This document shows positions 11,401-20,875 of a DNA stretch of 64,000 nucleotides, piece after piece (position 1 is the stretch's first letter; every line of letters begins with the position of its first letter). The DNA comes from Agapanthus africanus (lineage: Eukaryota > Streptophyta > Magnoliopsida > Asparagales > Amaryllidaceae). Below the pieces are notes generated by a model. That model was not told where the DNA came from. It saw only the letters and a list, made by a program, of their open reading frames with translations, and made no database searches. The stretch is taken from contig CM057337.1 in NCBI GenBank assembly GCA_030015575.1, forward strand, positions 292,478,044-292,542,043. The letters run 5' to 3'. A program made the translations under genes and the position numbers.

Positions 11401-13670
11401 GAGAGAGAAAAGAAACACTCTGCGTGCACTCTAACCTAGATCAGAATGGTTATCACTTTATCTAATCCGGAAACCTCCCACTGTCCTGTCAAATTCTCCT
11501 CCAAACCTGAAAGAAGAATTAATCGGGATCACCCGAAGAGTAAACCAACTCATCAGTGGGAATCGGGATCCAACTCTCATCGCATGATAACGTGATGGAA
11601 TGCATCCACGTTACTCATACTCCAGAAGGTATGCGCATACTTGGCAAGTTTCAGTTTCTTTAGAAACTCCCGATATGATTTTTGCCCCATGCTCTTATAA
11701 CCTTGGCTTTGGTCAAAATGTCATAAGTCACATGCCAAGTTCTACCCGTCACTATCTTGTCAATTTGAACCCACCCGCACATGCCCCTAGCTTTGGCCAA
11801 ATAGCAGAACGATTGTCCCAAACCAACTCATCTATCTATGCAACAAATGAATACCCAGCAGCTACCAAACACTATGCCTTAACTTTGGCTAAAATGCATA
11901 GCTTGAATACTACTGAATACCCAAAAGAAGTGACGGAGGGCTACGGCTGGTTTTTGGTGAAAAACCTTTGACGTAACGAACTTGATATCGCTAAAGGAAC
12001 CTGATAGCTTTTTAAAATATAGTGGCGAAAACCTTTTGCTAAAGAGGTTATTCCCGGTGAAGGGATCTCGGCTCTTTTCTCGTGGAATGAGGTGCAGGAT
12101 ATTCCACTGAATACCGCGATGCAAAGCAACTTGTAATCGACTATAGTGAAGTTATTACTTTGACGCAAACTTCTGCCCAAGGGGTCAGTCCCGGTGAAGG
12201 GATATCGGCCCTTGCCCCGTCGAATGAGGTGCAGGATATTCCACTGAATACTGCTATGCAAAACAAAAGGAAACGCCTTTGCAATAACACTTTTTAAATT
12301 TGTTCCAACAACTGCAAACAGGTTTGTTTTCCTTTGCATTGATCAGAATCAACGCAGTCCCATCAATTAATCACACCAGAAAAGAACGAAAATAAAATGT
12401 ACGTATATTCCATCCGCATTTGTCACTGGGTCCCGTCATCACCCGTTAGGTTACTTAACTAACGACAGAGCGGGGATTTGACTAGCGCGGGTGTAAAACA
12501 TATACAACATCTAATAGTATATAAACCAATATACAATAATCGCTCCAGGCGTGATAATATGCAACATTACAGAAAAGTAATAAGCATCACAGAACAATAC
12601 AGATAAACTGGGATCCCCGGGTTTCACAGAGCCGCTGCTGAAACCCGACGTTCCCCTGGTCGTGTGGATAGCCTGTGCAATGAAACCTAGACCCCTACGG
12701 GTGCGGCAAGTTACCCGCCAAAACCTGAAGGGAGGCAGCCCCCTACAGCAAAGTGAATGGACCACCCTGCACTTCACGGAATCCGGTAGCTTGAGCACCC
12801 CTCCTCGGGTCAACCTGTACCCCCTACGAGTGCGGCGAATAGTCTGCCAATTCCAGAGTAAGGCCCCTCTGCCTCTCAAAGCCATGAGATGCGGACCCGT
12901 TGCCCTCCAGAACCCGGCTATCCGTGCACTCCGTCGCGGGGTAAAACCTAGTACAGAAATGGAAAAATAGTACGACAGGTACATCGACCGCAACCTGGTC
13001 GTGCCCTAAAAGAATATTATACAACAGGCAGTGACGGCAGTCCACATGTTGGACGCTCGCCCCGCAATATCAAATGTACAAATAAATCCAAACTGCACTA
13101 TCATTGCACACTGCTATCCACCACGACAAATCCGCAACATCACAGCACAACACAGAACATCAACGCGAATGTCACGTTCGCAAACCCGTCTAAAAGAACT
13201 ATAGCAATCAGACGCGGTTTACCGATCAAATGACATTCCCGGTCGGAGATATAATGTAAGCACTGTAAACTAACATGTTTAAATTTCGATCGACAAAATA
13301 TCACGAAGTGGGCCCCACGAACATCTGTTGAACAGTAACAAAATCTGGGCCCAAAAGATATATACCAAAAACCCCAATTTCCAGAGAAGAATACACTGTG
13401 CAAGTTTGGGGGCATGATCACACAGAATGGCCGCGGATGCGCGGCCAAACCGTGGGTTTGGCCGCGATTCCGCAGCAGTCTTGTCGATTCATGAGCCCAA
13501 ATTTGTACGGTGTTCTTATAAATCCCTGCACAGATTTCTGAGATATGTAGAATAATTTTAGGACATCATTTAAAATCTACAGAAACTGTGAACTTGAAAA
13601 ATGCAGTTTTTAATATCCGGTTCGATCGATATTTTAAACGCGTTAGCAAAGTTAGTAAAGCATAATGGTG
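11400..13670 (-). other. Element B untranslated leader
   Basis: This is noncoding leader, colinear with the B' leader (33666-35965). On the minus strand, from the PBS: a GC-rich section, the hairpin region (about 12935-12690, with the hairpin unit duplicated), a CCTAACGGGTGATGACGGG block (near 12450), three short TTGAC-type hairpins (11892-11879, 11800-11787, 11716-11703), then a pyrimidine tract and GGCAGCGACC. No gene. Confidence 0.75.
11703..11892 (-). other. Three short inverted-repeat hairpins in the B leader
   Basis: Minus-strand sequences: TTAGCCAAAGTTAA (11892-11879), TTGGCCAAAGCTAG (11800-11787), TTGACCAAAGCCAA (11716-11703). Each is a 5-bp stem around a CAAA loop. The changes mostly keep pairing if G-U is allowed. 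The same triplet occurs in the leaders of A, D and B'. Confidence 0.6.
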
Positions 13671-13684
13671 AGGCTCTGATACCA
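13671..13684 (-). other. Primer-binding site of element B
   Basis: The plus strand reads AGGCTCTGATACCA, the complement of TGGTATCAGAGCCT, separated by one base from the LTR end at 13686. Confidence 0.93.
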
Positions 13685-13685
13685 C

Positions 13686-13824
13686 TGTAAGTCTACGGTA
13701 GCGCCCCGGCCGTCTACAGACGCCAAATGAGGAACAAAAACTTTTTAACTGGCGCTATCGTATACTTTAACCCGTATCTGCCATTATTGCTAAACTAACA
13801 TACTGTAAAGAGTGTAGAAAGGTT
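13686..13824 (-). mobile_element. Element B 5' LTR, part nearest the leader
   Basis: These 139 bp match 6286-6424 of the other B LTR with a handful of substitutions. The LTR is then interrupted by solo LTR C and continues at 16040. Confidence 0.93.
13820..13824 (+). repeat. Target-site duplication of solo LTR C (AGGTT)
   Basis: AGGTT is at 13820-13824 and again at 16035-16039. Without the insertion the sequence reads GAAAGGTTATACCGAACG, matching GAAAGGTTATATCGAACG in the uninterrupted LTR (6418-6435). Confidence 0.95.
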
Positions 13825-16034
13825 TGTTAGTTATATGTATGCCCTAGAGGCCATTACTGTACATTGGATGTATACTGTAGTGGATGCTGGGACATATATA
13901 GGTAGGACTTTCTTGCTCGACATGATAGTACGCTATCTGGTTGCTCTTTATCTTAACATGTATACTTTCTGTCTCTCTGATTACATGTTGATAAAGCCCT
14001 TAGGATGTGTACTCGACTTCCAGGACTATGATGTAGATCATACTAGTGGGGCCTGGGTAGTCCATGAGTACATCCTTGAAATGTTCCTAGTCGTGGGAAT
14101 ATCGAGACGGGGCATCGATATTCCAGAGTAGACTAGCGCATATCTTCTCGACCCATGCGATGGGCGATGGATGATCCCATATCCATTGGTGTTTGACATC
14201 GAAGATGGTATGCGGGTGCTCAGTGGACACTGGGTACACTGAACGGACTCGCCGAGAACTCCCAGATGGTATTATACCTCACGTCAGATGGCAGTTCTCT
14301 GGTGACACTGGTGCAGCTTAGTCTGTAGACCCGAGATCATCATAGAGTCTTGTGTGTCTCCCACTGTGCTTTGATTTCCACCCTACCACGGCTTTACTGA
14401 GTTGTGCAAACAGGTGGTTTTTGGGTACAGTCCCGATTCACATGGAGGCAATGAGTGATAGGAGAGGATTCGTCTCTCCCGGTATTGGGGGTTGATGTTG
14501 TGCTATGCTCGACTGGCCATAACAGGAAATCCCTGGCCAGGGTTGCAGTGATATACTAGTAAGAGTTATCAGTAGTTTCACGAATGTCATGGACCTCAAG
14601 TCGGCATGACTGATCGAGCTATTGGGGTCTGACGTTTACCACCCCTAGGCGAGATATGCGACATATCAGACGAACAGACCGGACTGTACGGTAAGTGTTA
14701 CTGGTTGGATTCACAGGAGTGTGAGCGGGCTTGCTCGTCGATCTTCTGATCGCTCAATACCCGGGTGGCCATTACGTTTAGCAGACCGCTTGCGGCTTGT
14801 GGGTGCTTGATATGATCATCATCCGCTACCGGCGTATTGACGAGTCTCTAGAGTCCTACACAGAGGTTTCCTGGCTCAAGCGAAACGAAATAGGAGCGCA
14901 TATGAGATATGTGCGGGACCGAGAATAATTCGAGTATGTGATACCGTATTTCATTCTCGCGATGAATGTGTCGAATGGTTGTATGCGATATAACCTAGTT
15001 ATCGAATCAAGGATTGATTCGATAAGCCGATACATTGGATACTAGCCGGTTATATCCGACATGACCGGATCATTGAATCAAGTGTTGATTTAATGATTTA
15101 ATGTATAATTATATATTTGATATATTACTTTGCATTAACTAGTACTGGTTCACTTTAAATGGATTTACTCACTTGGTTTATGCACATTGCATATGTGATA
15201 TATTTTGTGCACATGATTGTATCATGTTTGATGATACATGCAAGCTAGGGTTAGTGTAAAGAATTAGACCATGGTTAAGATTATGATTAGGGTTTTCTTT
15301 TTTCTTATTTATTTATTTATTTATTTTGGAAAAAGATGAGAAAAGAATGGTTGCTAATTTTGTTTGCTAGTTGAAGATTCTTGAAGCTTTGAATTAGTCC
15401 ACCATTCTTGTCTCATCCTTAACCCTAACCATTCAAGTTAACCATGGTCCATTCTCTACAACTAACCAAGGGTTAGTAAATGATAAGTATTGATTTATTT
15501 ATCATTTACTTAATACTTATCATATTCTTTTTCTTCATCTTCTTCTTCTTCCTCCATGAGAAGAAAGCTTGCTACATCAATGGTGATTGATGAAAAAGTG
15601 TGTGAAATCCAAATCTAAAGTCTACCCACTTCCTATTTCTTCATCCTCTACCTCTTGCCAAGTAGTATAGGGTGTTTCCTTCATACGTTTTCTTGACTTG
15701 GTGAAGTTGGAGCTTGATCTAGCGATGCTTCGACGTAGATCATCTTCGGCATGGACATCGACGACCTAGCTCGCCTATTCTCCGATGAAGCCGACGCTAG
15801 AGCCCGGGATTTGTTTTGGACAGCGAGAGGACTTCATTGCGGAGCTTAGGAAGTGGTGGAGCGGATCTACAAAGGTTGTAGTCACTTTCCTTTAGATACA
15901 TTTCCGTTTACTTGCTTGCTTTGCCTAAATATCTAGTTAACGATCCGTTCTAGGTTTTCTCGGCACCGTAATTTTTAGAAATTTGCATGTTTGATCACTT
16001 GTAAGACTCCATTAGAGTGCCTAGGAACCCTACA
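13825..16034 (+). mobile_element. Solo LTR of copia family C
   Basis: This is 2210 bp, starting TGTTAGTTATATGTATGCCC and ending GGAACCCTACA, flanked by AGGTT. There is no internal region, the usual result of recombination between the two LTRs of a full element. A longer relative (2230 bp, minus strand) is at 59095-61324. It carries the shared LTR core (14387-14690), CCCTGGCCAGGG at 14531-14542, and an AT-rich section with TTTA repeats near 15308. No gene. Confidence 0.95.
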
Positions 16035-16039
16035 AGGTT

Positions 16040-16764
16040 ATACCGAACGATCCGAGTCCTTCGTTCTTCAACCAACATCCCACGCTCCATTGCGGCTGCT
16101 CCGATTTCGTCGATCTCCGATCTGCTCGTCCAGGTGGCACCACATCAACGATTCTTTAAATGGGCTCCCGCTTCTGACTCGAGGCAACTCGGTCGTCAAG
16201 TTTGCTAAAAGAGACGACCAAGATTGATGTAGAGAATGAGTGGAATACTTTGTCTCGCTTCGTCCAAAACCATGGACGAATGGTTAATGAAGTTGCCGTG
16301 GGAATCGGGAGATGGAATGAAATGAGCTGTGAAATTCCATATACCGAAAACTATCATAATCTTTTTCTACCATCAAGTGAGAGAGAGAGGAGGGGGCCGG
16401 CCATCTTATAGGAATGGGGGGGTGAGTGTAGGAGAGAGGAGAGTGACCACAAGAGAAAATATCTAGTGTGAACACAAATAAATATCTAGTGTGAACACAA
16501 ATAAATATCTAGTGTGAACACACAGTGTGAACACAAAGAAAGCAACCAATGAAACAATAACACCTCACCGCTTCTAGAACCTTCTAGAAGTATCAACACT
16601 CTTCCAAAGAAAATATAAATCCGTCTTTAACCGAATGTTAAAAGACGGCTGATAGAAAACTGAAAACTGGCAACTTCCAAAAGTGATCCTGAAACGACTT
16701 TCAGGATAACCCCGTAACTGTATAAAAATATACCCGCATTTGTATTACGACCGAATACAAATGC
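16040..16764 (-). mobile_element. Element B 5' LTR, middle part
   Basis: This matches 6425-7134 of the 3' LTR. It includes an expanded 23-bp repeat (16458-16537). It is interrupted at 16764 by element A and resumes at 26931. Confidence 0.93.
16760..16764 (+). repeat. Target-site duplication of element A (AATGC)
   Basis: AATGC is at 16760-16764 and at 26926-26930. The empty site is visible in the partner LTR as GAATACAAATGCAACTAAG near 7119-7141, which proves the insertion point. Confidence 0.97.
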
Positions 16765-18849
16765 TGTTAGTGTATATGCCCTAGAGGCCATTACTGTATC
16801 ATACTAGTTTGTATATTACTTAATGGAAGCTTGGGATATTCACCTTGTATATACAATCTTGCTCAAAATAGTAGTATGCTACTTGGTTTGTTTCTACTTC
16901 AATGTGTACTTGTGTTTATTTCAGTATATCACTTATACGCATTAGTGGAGCCCTTAGGATCTTTGCTTGATTACCAGCGTTGTGATGGCAGTCACACTAG
17001 TGGGGGCTGGGTAATCTATAAGCACATCCTTATACAGGTCCCTAGTCGTAGGACTATCGAGACAGGGCATCGATACTCCGGAGTAGACTAGCGTATGCGC
17101 TTCTCATCCCAGTGTGGGAGATGGTCTGTCCCACAGCCATCAGTACGTCGTACTGGAGATAGTATACGGGTGCTCGTTGGGTTACGAGTACACTGGACAG
17201 GACTCGTCGGGAACTGACAGGTTGGTATTATACCTATCGTCAGTTATCAGTTCCCAGGTGACATGAGTACAGCTTAGTCCGCTGACTTGACACTGGCACT
17301 TCGCCTCAAGTGTGTTCCCACTGCACTTTGATCACTACCCTACCACGGCTCAAAGGAGTCGTGCAAACAGGTGGTGGTTGGGTGCAGTCCCGAAGCACTT
17401 GGAGGCAGTGACGGTTAGACAGGATTCGTCTCTCCCGGTATTGGGGGTTGACATCGCTCTGTGTCTAGGAGAGCCATTACACGAGTAGTCCCTGGCCAGG
17501 GCAAACGAGATATACTGGTAGGTTTCCAGTGTTATCTCAGGGTGTTTTGGGCTTCGCTCCGGCACGACTTGTACCGCTATTGGGGGACTGACGTTTACCA
17601 CCCCCTAGGCCCGCCATGCGATGTATCAGACGAACAGACCGGACTGTACAGAGACTGTCACATTCAGACTCAGTAGGAGTTCAGATGGGGTTTCACCTCG
17701 TCAGCCTTCTTGTCGGCATCTACCTGGGGACCGTTACGCACAGCTAGTGCCGCTTGCGGTCTGTGGTTAAACCCACTGCCAGCGTAGTGTCGAGTCTTTA
17801 GAGTCCCACACAGAGGGTATTCGCCTCTGGGCAAAACAGAGTAGAGGTCGCATGGTTTTGCGACAGGGTTCGTTCTCATCCGCGCACTTGTGCACGTTTG
17901 GAGTCCGGACGGATTATACTGGCAGGCTCTGGTTTGAGCCAGATACCGGTATATGTTTTGAGGGTTGCTTTTATATCTTGGTATTCTTGTTCCTCGGAAC
18001 GAGAATGCAGGTGTGTATGCACAGTTGCTTGAGGCGGAGGATGAGATTTTTCATTAGGGTTTCGGAACGGGTGCGTATGCACAGTTGACAGTTATCTTTT
18101 TCCAAACCCTAATGGATTTATGGATTATCTATTTATAATAGTAATTAAATAAGAATTTTGTTATGGTTGATTTTGTTGACTTGTTGACCATGGTTGACTT
18201 GTTGACCATGGTTGAATGTTGACCACCATCATGCTTTAAAAAAGTCTTCCTTGATTTATGCTTACATTTTTAAATGAAGCATGGTAGTGGTCATTCCAAA
18301 TTACCATCAACTATTCTCATTTTCAATTATTATTATTAGATAATTCTTTTCTTTTGCATTATGGTTGCAAGAAAGAAAAGAATAGCTCATTCTATCATAT
18401 TCATTCTCTCTCCTCTCTTCATCTTCTTCTTCCTCTAGCAAAAGAGAAACCTTCTCATGTGTTGAGAATCCTTCTCTTTAAAAAGAAAAGCAAACCCTAG
18501 TCTCTCTCTACTCATTCTAGGTTCATGGTTTAGCAAGCCGGAAACCCTAGTTCACTCAAAGATCGAGGAAGAGCCCAAAGGTCGAACCTTCGAGGTGGAT
18601 CCATCTTCGACGGAAGAAGGCAACGAAAAGAGAACCATCAACCTCCACAAAGTTTGAAGAAGAAGGAGTTCAAGTTTAGGTATAACCATCTCTATCCGAG
18701 TAGCTAAATCCCTTTAGCAAGTTTGCTAGTTTTAGTTTAGGTAACGATCCCGACCTAGTTTAGTCCATGTTGCCTCTTGCACTAAAAATTTGATTTTTAT
18801 ACCGTTTCCGCCTCCCCGTAAGAACCGGGGGTCGCAACGTGGACTTACA
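16765..18849 (+). mobile_element. Element A 5' LTR
   Basis: It is 2085 bp, running from TGTTAGTGTATATGCCC to GGACTTACA. The shared LTR core lies at about 17335-17660, with the palindrome CCCTGGCCAGGG at 17490-17501. A cluster of TTGACY motifs lies at 18176-18224, followed by CT-rich sequence (18400-18440) likely near the transcript start. Several 60-80-residue ORFs occur in both LTRs but have no family features. Confidence 0.96.
18176..18224 (+). promoter_or_regulatory. Cluster of five W-box motifs in the A LTR
   Basis: TTGACT or TTGACC occurs at 18176, 18184, 18194, 18202 and 18219, partly as an 18-bp duplication. TTGAC(C/T) is the known core for WRKY transcription factors. The cluster lies about 200 bp before the CT-rich segment, where transcription plausibly starts. 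It is also in the 3' LTR (26252-26300). I did not see it in the other LTR families. Confidence 0.6.
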
Positions 18850-18850
18850 G

Positions 18851-18863
18851 TGGTATCAGAGCC
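18851..18863 (+). other. Primer-binding site of element A
   Basis: TGGTATCAGAGCC, one base after the LTR end; complementary to initiator methionine tRNA. Confidence 0.95.
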
Positions 18864-19550
18864 TAACTAAACTTAAACTAGCTTGGTAGTGAAGTATAAC
18901 GAAGTTCGGAACCGAAAAAAATCACAAAACCGGAAAATTACAAAACCTGAGTTTCTGTTGAAATTTTTTTGGCTCAAAATGAAAAACTTTATACTTGTAA
19001 ATTCGGCTCAGGGTTTTGTGAGAACACCCAAGAAAAACGATACAGTGATTCGACCAAACCGCCGCCCTTCCGCCGCATAAGCTAGGTAGTTGCCGCGGAA
19101 CCGCCGCGCTTTGTCGTGTTCTCTGCATCGTTTTTCGTGCAGTGTGTGTCTGTGTTGGTTTTGGGATTTTTGAAATATATTATATGTGCCCAGATTTTGC
19201 AGAAAAGAAATTTCCTTTTGGGGTCCTATAATTCCGTATTTTTTCCGAACTTCACTACACTTTGACTATGATGGTTATATCTGTGATGTTTGCATGTATT
19301 GAACGTCGGCTAATCGCTATAAGACGATTAGTCGGGGTTATACATGATCTGTAATGTGCTGGAATGTGTATATGAATGTGTTGGACTGTCGCGGGTGAAT
19401 AGCCGGGGTGGATGTGAGATGAGCTTTTGTTTTTCTTTCATTCATTGTAAATGTAAATTGATGTAACAATATTATTTGTTTGGCCGCACAACCGGGTCGG
19501 GGTTGTAGCCGTCATTGTATAATTCTTTTTACTGTTTTTGCTCCTAGGAT

Positions 19551-19617
19551 AGACCCATGGAGGGGTGCACAAACTACCGAGGACTTGGCGGGTAGTTTGT
19601 CGCACCCGTAGGGGTCT
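19551..19617 (+). other. Predicted three-part leader hairpin (element A)
   Basis: AGACCC (19551-19556) pairs with GGGTCT (19612-19617), GGGTGC (19563-19568) with GCACCC (19602-19607), and CAAACTACC (19570-19578) with GGTAGTTTG (19591-19599). D has GGGTAC/GTACCC at the middle stem. Function unknown. Confidence 0.65.
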
Positions 19618-20176
19618 TGGGTGGGGTATTTGGCTATTCACCGCGACCGTGTTATCCGCTTTTCGTTCCAGGCTCGAAAGGATTGCGGATTGCTAGTATA
19701 TCCAATGTATTCATCTGTGATCTGTAATGTCTATCATTGCTTTCTATTTAGGCGTTGCTTATGTTTTACAGCCGCGCTAGCCCAGCCCCCGCTCTGTCGT
19801 TAGTTAAGTAACCTAACGGGTAATGACGGGGCCCCGTGGCGAATGCGAATGGCATAAGCGTACGTCATATTTTGGTTGTTTTCTGCAATGGTAGGATTAA
19901 ATGATGGGACGCATTAAAAGTACTAATGCAAGAATATCACGCATTAAAAGAACTAATGCAAGATAATAAACCAAGTTAAAGTCGTTGGAACACTTTCGAA
20001 AAACCACTCGGTTCTTTTCAAAAACAACTTTTAAATGCGGAGCTTGAGCCACTCCTTTTAAAAGCTATCTCGTTCCATCGACCAAATCAAGTTCACTACG
20101 TTCACGGTTTTGCCAAAACCATTCGTAGCCCTCCGTCGTTTCGTATGAATATTCAATAGTATTCAAGCTGTGTTTG

Positions 20177-20368
20177 TTGACCTTCGTCAAGGCATAGTGA
20201 TTTGTAGCTATTGGGTGTTCATATGTAGCATAGATAGATGCGTTGGTTTGGGACACTCGCATTACCTTGTTGACCTTCGTCAAGGGTATATACGGGTGGA
20301 TTCAAATTAACCTGGATAATGACGGGCAGAACTTGACATGTGACTTATGATTTGTTGACCTTCGTCAA
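20177..20368 (+). other. Three TTGAC-CTTC-GTCAA hairpins in the A leader
   Basis: The 14-nt sequence TTGACCTTCGTCAA occurs three times exactly (20177, 20270, 20355), 93 and 85 nt apart. D and B have CAAA in the loop and a similar stem. Confidence 0.7.
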
Positions 20369-20514
20369 GGTCATAAGAGCATGGGGCAAAAATCCACATC
20401 GGGAGTTTCATAAGTACTGAAACTTGCTAGATTTGCATACCATTTGGAGTGTGATGATTCTGGTAGGATTCCTTCAGTTTCGTCACGCGATGATATTTGG
20501 ATCCCGATCCTACT

Positions 20515-20863
20515 GTGAGTATATGCTACTCCTCGGGAAATTTCTCACTTAACGATCAATGCTATAAACCTAGTAGGTGCCTAGAAAGGTGTTAGCGGGG
20601 CTACGCCCCCAGGGAAAAGAGGTTCTCTAATTAAGGAACTTCGCGAAAGCGTTGGAAAACCTCCCTCGAAGTACCGACACCGGCCTGGCTGAACGGTTAA
20701 GCAAGTATTGTACGGTGGGATTGATCCTGACTAATTCTTCCTTTATGGTTTGAGGAGGGATTCGAGAAACAGTGGGAGCCATCCTGTTTAGACAAACTAA
20801 AAACCACTCTAAACTTGCAAGAGCATCATGCTGAGTGTTTCTTCTTCTCTCTCCTAATTGCAG
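20515..20863 (+). other. Possible leader intron before gag (element A)
   Basis: There is a GTGAGT donor at 20515, then a strong pyrimidine tract and TTGCAG ending at 20863, 12 bases before the gag ATG. D has the same pair 350 bp apart (28772-29121). In B and B' the donor position reads GATGAGT, without a clean GT. Prediction only. Confidence 0.4.
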
Positions 20864-20875
20864 CGACCAATCAAC

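Larger units (their letters stand above)
18864..20863 (+). other. Element A untranslated leader
   Basis: About 2 kb of noncoding RNA leader. In order: AT-rich segment; long hairpin 19551-19617; CCTAACGGG block and palindrome ACGGGGCCCCGT (19826-19837); a DNA-level change from the D leader near 19850; three TTGAC/GTCAA hairpins (20177-20190, 20270-20283, 20355-20368); possible splice donor GTGAGT at 20515; pyrimidine tract and TTGCAG at 20858-20863. No gene-like ORF. Confidence 0.8.

Noticed and set aside
11600-11971. 123-residue plus-strand ORF in the B leader
   Set aside because: It runs antisense through the three hairpins of the B leader and is not open at the matching place in A, D or B'.
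12511-12993. 160-residue minus-strand ORF in the B leader
   Set aside because: It overlaps the hairpin region and is not kept as an ORF in the colinear B' leader; probably chance in GC-rich sequence.
15300-15330. TTTA microsatellite in solo LTR C
   Set aside because: Short and ordinary AT-rich sequence; no sign of function.
16831-17091. 86-residue ORF present identically in both A LTRs (16831 and 24907)
   Set aside because: Repetition follows from the LTR pair, and the relatives D and C do not keep the frame.
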